Positions 6,493-16,710 are shown, numbered from the stretch's first letter. The stretch: DNA of 64,000 nt from Arthrobacter globiformis (GCF_030818015.1 NZ_JAUSZX010000001.1:248001-312000); one strand, 5' to 3'. Numbers and translations are program-made. Notes: generated by a model not told the origin, from the letters alone.

Positions 6493-8430
6493 CTACTTGC
6501 CCTTGGTGGGGCTCGGCGTCGGCGTCGGGGTGGGTGTGGGCTCCGGAGCCGGGGCCGTGGCCACCGTTACGGTGATGGCCTTGCCCTGTTCCACCAGCGA
6601 GTTGAGCGGATCGCTCTGGCCGGTCACCTTGCCGGGCTGGACTTGGGAGTTCTCCACCTCACGGATGATGGCAACCAGGCCGAGTTCCTTGAGCGCTGCC
6701 TCGGCCTCGGCGCGGGTCATGCCACGAAGCTCCGGCATGGCCACCTTGCCCGTGGACACCAGGATCTCGACGGTGCTCCCCACCGCCACCTGCTGGCCCG
6801 GCGCCGGCTTGGTGGTGATCACCAGGCCGGCCGGAACAGTGGCGCTGTTGGCCATGGTGGTGGACGGCGCGCCCACAAGTCCCGCCTGCCGCAGAATGTC
6901 GCGGGCCGCGGCCTCCGTCCGTCCCGGCAGCGTCTCCGGGATCTTGACGGCACTGGGCCCCGCCGAGATGTTCAGGACCACTTCCGAGTTCGGTTCCAGC
7001 GACGATCCTGCCGGAGGTGCGGTGCCAATGGCAGTGCCCTTGGCGATCGAGTCGTGCTGCACCCGCTTGATCTGTGGCCGCAGCTTGGCGTCATAGAGTG
7101 TCTGCAGCGCCTCTGATTCGGAAAGCTTCTCCACCGAGGGAATGGCGATGCGCGCCGGTTCGGCGGGCGGCTGGTTGAGGAAGTTGTAGAACCACAGGCC
7201 GCCGCCGGCCAGCACCAGGAGGGTAAAGATCACGAACGTCGTGATCCAGGCCCGACGGCGGGACTTTTGTAGGCTCGATCGCGCCCGTTCGCGGGGAAGC
7301 CCCAGCGGAAGTTCATCGTGCTCGGTCGTCTCGTAGACCGCCGCGGCTTCGGCGGGCAGCACGGATTCATCATCGTCAGTGTCCCGGGTGCGGCGCAGGC
7401 GTCCAGCGGGAGCGTCGTCGAGGAAGCTCGCTCCAGTCATGGAAAACGCTTCCGTGGGTGGCGCGCGGTGCGGCTCGGGAATGTCGTTCGGGTCCGTCGG
7501 TGCTTCGCTGGGCGACAATGCCGGAACAGCGATTCCGTTCTTCGCGGCCCGCAGCGCACGGCGGAAAGCGGCGGCGTCCTGGAAACGGTCCGCACGGTTC
7601 TTCTGCAGCGCCTTTTCCAGCACGCTGTCCAGCGCCTCGGAGACATCCGGATTGAATTTGCTCGGCGGCTCGGGCCTCTCGCGGACATGCTGGTAGGCCA
7701 CGGACACCGGGCTTTCACCCACGAACGGCGGGCGGCCCGTCAGTGTTTCGTACAGCAGGCAACCTGCCGAGTACAGGTCGCTGCGGGCATCCACGGCTTC
7801 GCCGCGCGCCTGCTCCGGCGAGAGGTACTGGGCGGTGCCCACCACGGCCTGGGTCTGGGTCATCGTCGCGGAGGAATCGGCGACGGCGCGGGCAATGCCG
7901 AAGTCCATGACCTTGACCATGTCCGAGTTCTCGCAGTACATCACATTCGCCGGCTTGATGTCCCGGTGCACGATTCCGGCCTTGTGGCTGTATTCCAGTG
8001 CAGACAGGACCCCCAGGGTGTAGTCCACCGCCTGGTCAATGGTGATATCACTGGCCCTAATCAGGTCCCGGAGGGTCTTGCCGGCCACGAACTCCATGAC
8101 GATGTAGGGGACCCGGACCTGGTCGTGCCCGTCGCCCGGCACGGTGTGCTCGCCCGTGTCGTAAATGGCGACGATCGACGGATGGTTCAGGGCTGCGACG
8201 GCCTGCGCCTCGCGCTTGAACCTGGCCTGGAACTGGGGGTCCCGGGCCAGGTCGGGGCGGAGCAGCTTGATGGCGACCGTCCGGCCGAGCCGGGTATCCA
8301 GGCCACGGTGCACATCGGCCATGCCCCCGCGGCCGATGAGTTCCCCGAGTTCATAACGCCCGTTCAGGACGCGCTGACTGGTCACCGGGATGTTGTCTTC
8401 CCGGTGTGACGGAGTTCGTGGCGTGGTCAC
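6493..8430 (-). CDS. pknB: PASTA-domain Ser/Thr protein kinase PknB
   Basis: The 645-residue protein has a cytoplasmic kinase domain (about residues 26-295) with a GRGGMADV loop, Lys55, HRD at 155-157, DFG at 177-179 and the activation-loop TxT region (TMTQTQ). A juxtamembrane region leads to one transmembrane helix (about 394-416), three extracytoplasmic PASTA repeats (about 425-628), and a TP-repeat tail. PknB senses lipid II or muropeptides and phosphorylates cell-wall and division proteins. The mycobacterial homologue has four PASTA repeats. It is the last gene of the seven-gene operon, three bases after the preceding kinase, and its GTG start is set by that spacing. Confidence 0.95.
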   Translation of the reverse strand: MTTPRTPSHREDNIPVTSQRVLNGRYELGELIGRGGMADVHRGLDTRLGRTVAIKLLRPDLARDPQFQARFKREAQAVAALNHPSIVAIYDTGEHTVPGDGHDQVRVPYIVMEFVAGKTLRDLIRASDITIDQAVDYTLGVLSALEYSHKAGIVHRDIKPANVMYCENSDMVKVMDFGIARAVADSSATMTQTQAVVGTAQYLSPEQARGEAVDARSDLYSAGCLLYETLTGRPPFVGESPVSVAYQHVRERPEPPSKFNPDVSEALDSVLEKALQKNRADRFQDAAAFRRALRAAKNGIAVPALSPSEAPTDPNDIPEPHRAPPTEAFSMTGASFLDDAPAGRLRRTRDTDDDESVLPAEAAAVYETTEHDELPLGLPRERARSSLQKSRRRAWITTFVIFTLLVLAGGGLWFYNFLNQPPAEPARIAIPSVEKLSESEALQTLYDAKLRPQIKRVQHDSIAKGTAIGTAPPAGSSLEPNSEVVLNISAGPSAVKIPETLPGRTEAAARDILRQAGLVGAPSTTMANSATVPAGLVITTKPAPGQQVAVGSTVEILVSTGKVAMPELRGMTRAEAEAALKELGLVAIIREVENSQVQPGKVTGQSDPLNSLVEQGKAITVTVATAPAPEPTPTPTPTPSPTKGK

Positions 8431-8433
8431 GGC

Positions 8434-10281
8434 TTATCTTCCAGTCGGCGAGCCGCTTGGAGTTGGCGTGGGGGTGGGTGTGGGAATCAGCGCCTGGGAC
8501 AGGTGGTAGGTCACGACCGATCCGGCGGCGACCTCCCGGCCACTGTCGGGCTCGGAGCGGACAAACGTTCCGGCGTCCTGGCCCGGCTCGCCGGCCTCAT
8601 CGGCGCCCTTTTGCCAGCGCAGGCCGGCCTTCTCGATGGCTGACTGAACTTCGGTCTCACTGCTGCCCGTGCTGATGTCCGGGACCTTGATCTGTTCCGG
8701 GCCCTTGGAGTAAGTGACCGTGACGGTGTCACCGGCCTGCAGCGGGCCCGACGGGTTGAGGTCCGTGACCGTGCCGGGAGTGGCAGGGTTGAACACCTCC
8801 TTGCCGTTAACCTTGAGGCCGAGAGCGATCAGTTCGGTGCGGACCTCGCTGAACTGCTTGCCGAGGTACGCCTCCGGGATCACGTTGATGGCCTGGGGAG
8901 TCGTCCGCGTGGGAGTTGGTGTGGGGGTCGGCGTCGGCGTCTCCGAGGTCTGGGTAGGCGTGGGCGTGGCACTGGTGCTCACGCTGCGGCTGGGTGTGCT
9001 CGACGTGGTGGCAGCAGGGCTCTGGCCCGGGAACAGGAAGCCCGCCTGGCTCAGGAGGATACCGACGACGGCGAACAGCACCAGCAGGATCAGGGCGATC
9101 AGCGGCCACGTCCACGGGCTGCGTTTCCGCCGCTCGGGTTCATCCTCGGGTTCGTTGTCGTACTGTTCCGGTTCCTGGTCCCAAGTGCGCTCGGCCGCCA
9201 GGGCATCGGCACGCGAGAGCGTGCTCCCCGCCCGCGTGCGGGCGGCGTCCGGGTCTCCGGCGGCTGCAGCCGCTGCCCCGCCGGCGGCAGCACCCGCGGC
9301 CGCTGCGCCAAGCACAGGCAGAGCGGAGGTTGCCGCCGCCGGGTTCTTCTCCGAGCCGATCACGCCGGTCGGTGCGGTGGCGATATTCACCGGTGCCGTC
9401 ATGGCGCCGGTGCCGCCTTCGTACAGGAGCATGCCGGGGACGGCCGCGTGGGCAGCAGAGATGTCACCGTTGCGGATGGCCTCTGCCGCCTCAGCCAGCT
9501 TGATGGCGTTGGCCGGGCGGTTCTTCGGATCCTTGGCCAGCATGGACATCAGGAGCGCGCGGACCGGCTTGGGCAGCGACTCCGGCAGGGGCGGCGGCGC
9601 GTCGTTGACCTGTGCCAGGGCGATGGCGATCTGGGATTCGCCGGAGAACGGCCGGTGCCCGGTGAGGCACTCATAGCCGATCACGCCGAGCGAGTAGATG
9701 TCCGAGGCGCCCGTGGCGGTCTGGCCGGTGGCCTGTTCGGGGGCGAGGTACTGGGCGGTGCCCATGACCTGGCCGGTCTGGGTCAGCGGCACCTGGTCCG
9801 CGAGGCGTGCGATGCCGAAGTCGGTGACCTTGACCCGCCCATCCGGCATGATCAGCAGGTTTCCGGGCTTGATGTCACGGTGCACCAGGCCTTGGGCGTG
9901 GGCCACGGACAGTGCCCGCGCCGTCTGCGCCATGATGGACAGCGTGCGGTCAGGTGAGAGGACCTGCTCGTGCTCGATGATGCTGCTCAGCGGCTGGCCG
10001 GGGACCAGCTCCATCACCAGGTAGGCGGAGCCTTCCTCCTCGCCGTAGTCGAAGACGTTGGCGATGCCCACGTGGTTGAGGAGGGCGGTGTGACGGGCTT
10101 CAGCGCGGAACCGCTGGAGGAATCCGGGGTCGCCCGTGTACTCCTCTTTGAGTACCTTGATGGCCACGATCCGGCCCAGGATCTGGTCCTTGGCCTTCCA
10201 GACTTCACCCATGCCGCCGATCGCAATACGCGTGGTCAACTGGAATCTGCCGCCGAGGGTGATTCCCGATGTAGGCCTCAC
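8434..10281 (-). CDS. pknA: Ser/Thr protein kinase in the PknA position, with two PASTA repeats
   Basis: The 615-residue protein has a kinase domain with Lys42, HRD at 134-136 and DFG at 154-156, an Ala-rich linker (residues 318-345), a transmembrane helix at about 390-412, a Thr/Pro-rich stretch, and two PASTA repeats (about 468-535 and 536-602) followed by a TP tail. Mycobacterial PknA lacks PASTA domains, so this gene sits in the pknA position but has PknB-like sensing architecture; it could equally be called a second PASTA kinase. Its GTG start overlaps the pbpA stop as GTGA, indicating coupled translation. Confidence 0.9.
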   Translation of the reverse strand: MRPTSGITLGGRFQLTTRIAIGGMGEVWKAKDQILGRIVAIKVLKEEYTGDPGFLQRFRAEARHTALLNHVGIANVFDYGEEEGSAYLVMELVPGQPLSSIIEHEQVLSPDRTLSIMAQTARALSVAHAQGLVHRDIKPGNLLIMPDGRVKVTDFGIARLADQVPLTQTGQVMGTAQYLAPEQATGQTATGASDIYSLGVIGYECLTGHRPFSGESQIAIALAQVNDAPPPLPESLPKPVRALLMSMLAKDPKNRPANAIKLAEAAEAIRNGDISAAHAAVPGMLLYEGGTGAMTAPVNIATAPTGVIGSEKNPAAATSALPVLGAAAAGAAAGGAAAAAAGDPDAARTRAGSTLSRADALAAERTWDQEPEQYDNEPEDEPERRKRSPWTWPLIALILLVLFAVVGILLSQAGFLFPGQSPAATTSSTPSRSVSTSATPTPTQTSETPTPTPTPTPTRTTPQAINVIPEAYLGKQFSEVRTELIALGLKVNGKEVFNPATPGTVTDLNPSGPLQAGDTVTVTYSKGPEQIKVPDISTGSSETEVQSAIEKAGLRWQKGADEAGEPGQDAGTFVRSEPDSGREVAAGSVVTYHLSQALIPTPTPTPTPSGSPTGR

Positions 10282-11735
10282 TTATTCAACACCGCCTCAA
10301 AAATCTTCTTTGCGTTCGGACTGGTTAGCTGTGCTCCGGTGGTGATGTCCACGCCCTGCATGACGACGGTGACGGACACTTGCGGATCGTTAGCCGGGGC
10401 GAACCCCGTAAACCAAGAGTTGTTCAGGCCGTTCCCAAGCTCGGCGGTGCCGGTCTTGCCGGCGACTTGGACACCGGGAACGCCGGCCCCCGAGGCGATG
10501 CCTTCGTTGACCACGCTGGTCATCCAGTCGGTGATCTGTCCGGCGATCTCCGGCGTCGTCGAGGTCCGCAAAGCCACCGGCTTCGGTTCGTCGATGACCC
10601 TGAGGTCCGGGGAACGGACTGCCTTGATGAGGTTCGGAGCCATCTGCACTCCGCCGTTGGCAATGGCCGAGGTCATCAGTGCGATCTGGAGCGGCGTCGC
10701 ACGGACGTCGCGCTGGCCGATGGCCGACTGCGCCAATCCGGCCTGATCCAGCTCCTCCTCCGGGAACGGCTTGTTGGCGTAGTCCAGTTTAAGCTGGTCG
10801 CCAAGGTCCTGGCCGAACCCGAACTTTGCGGCCTGGTCGCCGATGGCTTTCTGGCCCAGGTCCAAGGCAATCCTCGCGAACGGCGTGTTGCAGGACTGCT
10901 GCAGCGCGAACGCAAAGCTGGCCGTGTTCCGGGTGTAGCAGTTGCCGCCGGCATAGTTGGGCAGCTGGTACTGGATGCCCGGGAAGCTCATCTGGGCCGG
11001 GTTGGGCAGCACGCTGTCGGCGTTGTACTTGCCGGAGTTCAGGGCTGCTGCCGTGTCCACCAGCTTGAACACCGAGCCTGGTGCCAGCAGGGCGCCCGTG
11101 GGGCCGCTGACCGAGGGGTTCAGGTTGACGCCCGGGACCTTGATGGCCTCGTTGTAGGCAGCCTGTTCCTTGGCGACGTCCTGGGTGGCGATGAGGTTGG
11201 GATCATAGGACGGCTTGCTGACCATGGCCAGGATGTTGCCCGTCTTGGGATCGGTCACCACGATCGACCCCCGCTGGCCGTCCGGGATGAGGTCGTACGC
11301 CAGCTTCTGGATCTTGGGGTCAATGGTCAGCTCAACGGATGCACCCTTGGGCTGGTTGCCCAGGAAGAGCTGCCCGATCCGGTCGAAGAACAGCTGGTCC
11401 GAACTTCCGGCCAGCTGGGCATCCATGGCGCCTTCGAGGCCGGTGACCCCGTAGCTCCGGGAGAAGTATCCGGTCAGCCCGGCATACAGCTCGGGCTGGT
11501 TGTACTTGCGCTGGAACTTGCAGGATTCATTGCCCGGCACGGATTCGGCGATGGCAGAGCCGCCCACGAGGATCGCGCCGCGATCATTGCAGTAGTTCTG
11601 CAGGATGGCCCGCCTGTTCCACGGGTTGGCCTTGAGCTCGTCCGCGCCGACCACCTGGACGTAGCTGATCGCACCGAAAATCAGGGCGAACATGGCGATC
11701 GCGGCGATCCATGAATGTCGAATGGCCTGGTTCAC
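10278..11735 (-). CDS. pbpA: Class B penicillin-binding protein PbpA
   Basis: The 485-residue protein begins with a signal-anchor helix (residues 8-28) and carries the transpeptidase motifs Ser221-Val-Phe-Lys224, Ser281-Cys-Asn283 and Lys427-Thr-Gly429. This class of D,D-transpeptidase cross-links peptidoglycan together with a SEDS glycosyltransferase; the gene for one, rodA, lies directly upstream and overlaps by four bases (GTGA). The short N-terminal non-catalytic region is typical of actinobacterial PbpA. Both neighbouring kinases could regulate it by phosphorylation, as known for the mycobacterial homologue. Confidence 0.95.
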   Translation of the reverse strand: MNQAIRHSWIAAIAMFALIFGAISYVQVVGADELKANPWNRRAILQNYCNDRGAILVGGSAIAESVPGNESCKFQRKYNQPELYAGLTGYFSRSYGVTGLEGAMDAQLAGSSDQLFFDRIGQLFLGNQPKGASVELTIDPKIQKLAYDLIPDGQRGSIVVTDPKTGNILAMVSKPSYDPNLIATQDVAKEQAAYNEAIKVPGVNLNPSVSGPTGALLAPGSVFKLVDTAAALNSGKYNADSVLPNPAQMSFPGIQYQLPNYAGGNCYTRNTASFAFALQQSCNTPFARIALDLGQKAIGDQAAKFGFGQDLGDQLKLDYANKPFPEEELDQAGLAQSAIGQRDVRATPLQIALMTSAIANGGVQMAPNLIKAVRSPDLRVIDEPKPVALRTSTTPEIAGQITDWMTSVVNEGIASGAGVPGVQVAGKTGTAELGNGLNNSWFTGFAPANDPQVSVTVVMQGVDITTGAQLTSPNAKKIFEAVLNK

Positions 11736-13180
11736 AGGTGTTTCACCGCCTCGGTGGGAGCGTCTGGGAGGGTCTGGGTGGCATTCCGGTCCTGCCGGCC
11801 TCCTGCGACGGGCGCCGGCTTCTGTGCCTCAGGTGTCCGGCCGGGCTGCATCGGCGACGTGTCCACCGGGCCGCGGGCCGTGTGCGAGATCATCAGCAGC
11901 AGGCCCACAATGATCCAGTTGGCCAGCAAGGAGGAACCACCCGCGGCCAGGAACGGCGTGGTGAGCCCGGTCAGCGGGATCAGCCGCGTGACGCCGCCGA
12001 TCACCACGAAGCACTGCAGCGCCACCGCGAAAGACAGGCCGCAGGCCAAGAGCTTGCCGAAGGCGTCGCGGGTGCCGAGGGCCGCGCGGAAACCGCGGGT
12101 GAAAAGCAGGAGGTACATCATCACGATGGCGAAGAGGCCGATCAGGCCCAGTTCCTCGCCGAAGGAGGCGATGATCATGTCGCTGTTGGCGAACGGGACC
12201 AGGTTGGGCCGGCCCTGTCCGAGGCCGGTGCCCACGAGTCCGCCGCTGGCCATGCCGAACAGGCCTTCCACGATCTGGCCGCTGCCGCCGGGAGAACGCC
12301 CGAAGACTTCTTCGGTAAAGGCATTGAGCCAGCTGTCGATGCGCAGGGCAACGTGCGAAAAGACCTTGGACGCCACGAAACCGCCGCCGAGGATCAGGGT
12401 GAGGCCGATGACCACCCAGCTGATGCGGCTGGTGGCGACGTAAATCATCACGATGAACAGGCCGAAGAACAGCACGGAGGATCCGAGGTCGCGCTGGAAG
12501 ATCAGCACGCCGATGCTTACGAGCCAGGCGGTGATCATGGGTCCCATGTCCTTGAAACGAGGGAACTGCATGGGGCCGATCTTGCGTCCGGCAAGCATGA
12601 TGAGGTCGCGGTTCGAGGAAAGATATCCGGCAAAGAATATGGCGAGGGTGATTTTGGCGACTTCACCCGGCTGGAACGTCATCGGACCGAGGCGGATCCA
12701 GACCCGGGCGCCGAGGATTTCACCGGCGGAGATGCCGGGGACCAGGGGCAGGATCAGGAGCAGGGCACTGACGGCAAGGGAAATGTACGTGAAGCGGCGC
12801 AGGACGCGGTGGTCCTTGAGGAACCAGATCACGGCGATGGCCACGGCCATGGCAATGACGGTCCACCGTAGCTGGTTGTTGCCGGTGTCGTCGCCCGGGG
12901 CATCAAGGCGGTGGATCATCGCCAGGCCGAGGCCGTTGAGGGCAACCACCAACGGAAGTATTACCGGATCGGCATATTTGGCCCGGAGCCGGAGAACCAC
13001 ATGGAACACGAGGGATGCGACGGCGAGCAGGCTGGACTGGAACCAGAAGTCGGTGTCCAGTGACGTCTGCTCATCGATGCTGATAAGTGCGTTGGCGCCG
13101 ATGCTGACCGACAGGGCGAGCACGAGCAACAGCAGTTCAACGTTGCGCCGGGGTTTGGGCATGGTGTCGGCGTGGCTCAT
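11732..13180 (-). CDS. rodA: SEDS-family peptidoglycan glycosyltransferase RodA/FtsW
   Basis: The 482-residue polytopic protein has about ten to twelve transmembrane segments and SEDS signatures such as GARVWIRLGPMTFQPGE (loop with the conserved aspartate-region equivalent), FQRDLGSSVLFF with the catalytic Asp, and a C-terminal GVTRLIPLTGLTTPFLAAGG motif. It polymerises lipid II into glycan chains and works with the class B PBP encoded next. The start codon overlaps the phosphatase stop and its stop overlaps the pbpA start, so the three are translationally linked. RodA is preferred over FtsW because of the pbpA and pstP context. Confidence 0.94.
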   Translation of the reverse strand: MSHADTMPKPRRNVELLLLVLALSVSIGANALISIDEQTSLDTDFWFQSSLLAVASLVFHVVLRLRAKYADPVILPLVVALNGLGLAMIHRLDAPGDDTGNNQLRWTVIAMAVAIAVIWFLKDHRVLRRFTYISLAVSALLLILPLVPGISAGEILGARVWIRLGPMTFQPGEVAKITLAIFFAGYLSSNRDLIMLAGRKIGPMQFPRFKDMGPMITAWLVSIGVLIFQRDLGSSVLFFGLFIVMIYVATSRISWVVIGLTLILGGGFVASKVFSHVALRIDSWLNAFTEEVFGRSPGGSGQIVEGLFGMASGGLVGTGLGQGRPNLVPFANSDMIIASFGEELGLIGLFAIVMMYLLLFTRGFRAALGTRDAFGKLLACGLSFAVALQCFVVIGGVTRLIPLTGLTTPFLAAGGSSLLANWIIVGLLLMISHTARGPVDTSPMQPGRTPEAQKPAPVAGGRQDRNATQTLPDAPTEAVKHL

Positions 13181-15006
13181 TGGCCCCCCTCACAGGTTGC
13201 GGTTGGGGTGGGTGTTGCCGAGGCTCCGGCTGTTGCGGTTGGAGATGCCGTCGGTTTGGCGGTTGACGTCGCCTTCGGGGACGCCGTGGCCGTTGGCTTC
13301 GGGGTGGCCGAGGCCTTGGTCGTGGCTGTCGCCTTAGCCGTGGCCGAAGCTGTCGCCGTCGGCGATGGAGTCAGGCACTCATCCGAAGGCGCGGTGCTTC
13401 CCGTGCGCTCGAGGTTCTTGACGATGCGTTGGGCATCGTAGAGATCCCGCGCGGGGACCGTCTGGCGGACCCGCTGCTGCGAGAACTGGGGCAGCGAGTC
13501 CATTTTGATGTCGGTGACCGCTTCCAGGGTGGAGAGCTGTATGGGCCCGAGGCGCTGGGACACCCCATTGAAGATGGCCACCCGCTGGTCGAACTCACCA
13601 ATGTAATAGCGCGTCTGGGTCCAGGCGTAACCGAGCCAGAGACCGACGGCGAGGACCAAGAGCGCGGCGCCCGCGATTCCCAGGGTGAGCCAGCGGCGTG
13701 GACGCCTGGCCGGCGTGAACTCGTCAGCCTCCTCGCGTGCCTGATCCGACTTGTGGGTCAGGACCGTGGCCGCGCGGCGCGCGACTGTGCGGCCGGCAAT
13801 GGTGGGGATGGAGCCGGTTTCGGCTGCAGCAACGGCTGCGCCCACGAGGATGTGCGGCCGGGACGAAAGCTCCTCGCGCAGCACCTCCGCGGAAAGATGT
13901 TCGCCCAGGTGGGGATCTGTGTTGGTCGCCGGTTCGTTGGACGGCTTGCCGGCACTCTCTCCTGCCGCCTCGGGCCCGGATGCCGGGTCAGGCAGGGAGC
14001 TGGCGGAGGCGGGCGCCCCGGCCGGCGGGGTGGGAGGAGGCGTGGAGCCTGGCGTCGAATCAGCCGGTGCCGAAGCTGTTGGCACGGCGCCCGGCACAGG
14101 ACCTGGCGCCCCGGTGGCGGGCTCGGCAGTAGGAGCATCGGGAGCAGCAGCTGGGGCCGCAGCCTTTGTCCCGGTAATCGCTTCCGGTTGTCCGGCGTCA
14201 GGCACGATGTCGACGGCGGCGGTACTGACGTCGTCGGGCGTTTCCTCCACGATTTCCACCATGACTACGGTGACGTTGTCCGGCGCGCCTGCCTCCAGGG
14301 TGAGGTCAACGAGTGTCTCGACGCATTCGCGGAGATCCGGCGTTTCCCGCACGGTGCGTTCCACAACGTGGCCGGCCACGTAGTTCAGGCCGTCGGAGCA
14401 GAGCAGCCAGCGCTCTCCAGGCTGCACCTCGATCGTGGCGAGGTCAAGCTCGGGGCTGGCATCGACGTCACCAAGGACGCGCATCAGGACGTTCTTGTGC
14501 GGGTGGGTTTCCGCTTCTTCGGGGCGCAGCCGGCCTTCGTCGATGAGGCGCTGAACGAACGTGTGGTCAATGCTGATCTGTTCGAACTCGCCGTCGCGCA
14601 GGCGGTAGGCGCGGGAATCGCCAATGTGGGCGAAATGAAGTTTGCCCTCAGCCAGCAGCAGGGCAGTCACGGTGGTGCCCATGCCCGCCAGCTTGGGATT
14701 GATGTGGACGAGTTCCGAGAGCAGCGAGTTGGCGGTCTGGATCTCGTCGGCCAGCACGGTGCCGGCGTCGTCATCATAGTCGTCGGTGTCCAGGTGGATC
14801 ATGTCCAGGACAGTGGCGGCGGAAGCAACATCACCGCCGGCGTGTCCGCCCATGCCGTCCGCCACGACGGCCAGGTGCCGGCCCACGTAGGCGGAGTCGT
14901 CGTTCTTCGCGCGGATGCGGCCGACGTCAGAGCGCGCCGCATAGCGCAGGATGAGGGGCCGAGACGAGGCTGGCACCTCGCCCGCGGGCATGTCCGGAGC
15001 GGCCAT
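13177..15006 (-). CDS. pstP: PP2C-family Ser/Thr phosphatase PstP with long linker and Thr-rich external tail
   Basis: The 609-residue protein has an N-terminal PP2C domain (about residues 18-255) with metal ligands in VVADGMGGHAGGD (Asp50, Gly51), CSDGLNYV and GAPDNVTVVMV. It would reverse phosphorylation by the two kinases downstream. A very long Pro/Ala-rich linker (about 260-380), a transmembrane helix (LTLGIAGAALLVLAVGLWLG) and an extracytoplasmic region ending in about 60 residues of Ala/Thr/Pro/Lys repeats follow. The total is longer than mycobacterial PstP (about 500 residues), mostly through these low-complexity parts. It starts two bases after fhaB. Confidence 0.93.
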   Translation of the reverse strand: MAAPDMPAGEVPASSRPLILRYAARSDVGRIRAKNDDSAYVGRHLAVVADGMGGHAGGDVASAATVLDMIHLDTDDYDDDAGTVLADEIQTANSLLSELVHINPKLAGMGTTVTALLLAEGKLHFAHIGDSRAYRLRDGEFEQISIDHTFVQRLIDEGRLRPEEAETHPHKNVLMRVLGDVDASPELDLATIEVQPGERWLLCSDGLNYVAGHVVERTVRETPDLRECVETLVDLTLEAGAPDNVTVVMVEIVEETPDDVSTAAVDIVPDAGQPEAITGTKAAAPAAAPDAPTAEPATGAPGPVPGAVPTASAPADSTPGSTPPPTPPAGAPASASSLPDPASGPEAAGESAGKPSNEPATNTDPHLGEHLSAEVLREELSSRPHILVGAAVAAAETGSIPTIAGRTVARRAATVLTHKSDQAREEADEFTPARRPRRWLTLGIAGAALLVLAVGLWLGYAWTQTRYYIGEFDQRVAIFNGVSQRLGPIQLSTLEAVTDIKMDSLPQFSQQRVRQTVPARDLYDAQRIVKNLERTGSTAPSDECLTPSPTATASATAKATATTKASATPKPTATASPKATSTAKPTASPTATAGASATPTPTATCEGGQ

Positions 15007-15008
15007 GG

Positions 15009-15491
15009 CTACGGCCTCAATTCAATGACCGTCTTGCCGATTCTCACGGGTACACCAAGGTCCACGGGCAGGGCCCTGGTGAGCTGCTGGTCGGCCAGAT
15101 ACGTGCCGTTGGTGGATCCGAGGTCCTCGATGAACCAGCGGCTTCCCTGTGGAAAAAGCCGGGCATGCCTGCCGGAAGCGTAGTCATCTTCAAGTACCAG
15201 CGTAGCCTCCTGCGCCCGCCCCAGCAGGATGGGGCTGGCAGCCAGGGGGACCGTACGGCCCTTGAGCGGGCCTTCGGTGACCACCAGTTGGCGGGCCTGC
15301 TGCCTGGCCGGCGCGGGAGCCGGTTCGGCGAGTTCGGGATTCTTCCGCACCTGCCGTGCCGTGGGGGCCCCGGTGGCGGCCTTGCGGCCGATCATGAGGT
15401 CGCGCCGCATTGCGGAGACGATGCTGAAGATGAGGACCCAAAGAAGAAGCAGGAACCCGAAGCGCAGGGCCGTGATGGTCAGTTCGCTCAT
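15009..15491 (-). CDS. fhaB: FHA-domain membrane protein FhaB
   Basis: The 160-residue protein has an N-terminal transmembrane helix (about residues 8-26), a basic linker and a C-terminal FHA domain (about 75-158) with the usual GR, SxxH-like (SGRHARL) and DLGSTNGTYL motifs that bind phosphothreonine. FhaB (FipA in mycobacteria) links kinase signalling to division and wall synthesis. The ATG overlaps the fhaA stop as ATGA, and the stop is two bases from pstP, placing it second in the operon. Confidence 0.93.
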   Translation of the reverse strand: MSELTITALRFGFLLLLWVLIFSIVSAMRRDLMIGRKAATGAPTARQVRKNPELAEPAPAPARQQARQLVVTEGPLKGRTVPLAASPILLGRAQEATLVLEDDYASGRHARLFPQGSRWFIEDLGSTNGTYLADQQLTRALPVDLGVPVRIGKTVIELRP

Positions 15492-16228
15492 GGGCGGCCG
15501 CCATTGTTGGCGGGCAGGAGGCGGAAGATGATTTTGGTCCGTCCCATCGTGATGGTGGAGCCGTCGGTGAGCTCCATGCTGCCGGCCACTTTGTGTCCGT
15601 TGACGTAGCTGCCGTTGGTGGAGCCCAGGTCGACGGCGGTGGTCGTTCCGCCGTGGGTCTGGATTTCCAGATGCCGGCGGGAGACTCCGGTGTCGTCCAC
15701 CAGGATGTCAGCCTCTGATGAACGGCCCAGGACGACTGAGGGCGCATTCAGTGAATACCGCTGCCCGTCGATGTCCAGGACGGGCTGCAGGCGGACCGGC
15801 TGGCGGCTTGGCGCTGCCGGCACGTTTGCCCGCGGGGCGGCCGGCGCCGAACCGGAGGACTTTTCGGTCTTTGAGGTGATCTCGAAGTCGCCTGGCCGGT
15901 GGGATTCGTCCCGGCGGAATGAGATGCGGACCGGCCCCTGGAGGATGTACCCCTGGCTGCGGACGTGGTTGATGACGACGTCGCAGAGTTCCTCGGCCAG
16001 CGGCGTTCCCCACTCCTGGGCGCGCTGGAAGTCCTCGTCACTCAGGAGAACATCGAAGACGTTGGGCACCAAGGTGCGGCCGGCAGCGATGGTGATGGTC
16101 TTGTGGTCCACTTCGCGGCGGAGGCGGCTCGCGATTTCCACGGGCTCGACCTGGGCTTTGGAGCCGGTGGAGAAGACGCCGCGGACGGCCTTTTCAATGC
16201 CGCGTTCGACCTTGTCCAGCAAACCCAT
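15488..16228 (-). CDS. fhaA: FhaA: DUF3662 plus FHA-domain protein
   Basis: Starting at the ATG at 16228, behind an AAGGAGAA site, the protein is 246 residues; a longer frame opening at 16306 lacks such a site and adds no conserved sequence. The first 120 residues (GLLDKVERGIEKAVRGVF onward) match the DUF3662 domain of FhaA, and the C-terminal 90 residues form an FHA domain with GRSSEADI, SRRHLEI and DLGSTNGSYVNG. FhaA binds phosphorylated partners such as the MviN/MurJ pseudokinase in mycobacteria. It is the first gene of the fhaA-fhaB-pstP-rodA-pbpA-pknA-pknB operon. Confidence 0.93.
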   Translation of the reverse strand: MGLLDKVERGIEKAVRGVFSTGSKAQVEPVEIASRLRREVDHKTITIAAGRTLVPNVFDVLLSDEDFQRAQEWGTPLAEELCDVVINHVRSQGYILQGPVRISFRRDESHRPGDFEITSKTEKSSGSAPAAPRANVPAAPSRQPVRLQPVLDIDGQRYSLNAPSVVLGRSSEADILVDDTGVSRRHLEIQTHGGTTTAVDLGSTNGSYVNGHKVAGSMELTDGSTITMGRTKIIFRLLPANNGGRP

Positions 16229-16620
16229 GGTCTTCTCCTTTCCTTGCTGCTGAGGGACGGCTCGTCCCGTGGAAGTCATTCTGGCAACGCAGTCACAACA
16301 AAACACCGTGCCCGCCGGAAGCGGGCCCCTATGTATCCGATACTACTTGCCACGTCTGCGAAAGACCTTAATCCACAACGCGCCGGGAACCCGATTCGTT
16401 CACGTTCCCCCATCTAATGTGGGCGCGATCACAGGCGGGAATCGTCCCTCGGCCGTGGCTTTGGGATCCTGGCATCCGTGTCCGCGCCTGGGAAAACCAC
16501 GGCGCAAAATGGCCGCGATACCCCGATTAGGAATTTGCGGGGAATGTCCGTTATGCTTGATCTCGCTGCTTTTACGAGGTACGAAACCGGATTCCGGTTG
16601 GGCCGAGTGGAAGAAGTTGC
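16229..16620. other. Divergent intergenic region between fhaA and tRNA-Leu
   Basis: About 390 bases without a credible gene. It must hold the promoter of the seven-gene kinase operon (minus strand) and that of the tRNA (plus strand). The part around 16350-16420 and 16540-16600 is lower in GC than the surroundings. I cannot assign the promoter elements with confidence, and no strong inverted repeat stands out. Confidence 0.4.
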
Positions 16621-16703
16621 GCGCGAGTGGCGGAACGGCAGACGCGCTGGCTTCAGGTGCCAGTGTCCGAAAGGGCGTGGGGGTTCAAATCCCCCCTCGC
16701 GCA
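16621..16703 (+). tRNA. tRNA-Leu (anticodon CAG)
   Basis: An 83-base type II tRNA. The acceptor strands GCGCGAG (16621-16627) and CTCGCGC (16696-16702) pair fully, with discriminator A at 16703. The anticodon stem CTGGC/GCCAG encloses the loop TTCAGGT, giving anticodon CAG, which reads CUG. A long variable arm (TGTCCGAAAGGGCGT region) and a GTTCAAATC T-loop are present. CCA is not encoded. A terminator follows eight bases later, so it is transcribed alone. Confidence 0.96.
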
Positions 16704-16710
16704 CGCAGCA

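Noticed and set aside
8880..9000. Short repeats in pknA, pknB and pstP as a CRISPR array or satellite
   Set aside because: The repeats are in-frame codons for Thr-Pro or Ala-Thr runs without spacers.
13429..15183. A long plus-strand frame over pstP and fhaB
   Set aside because: The minus strand has complete PP2C and FHA motifs and operon overlaps; the plus frame has no ribosome site or family.
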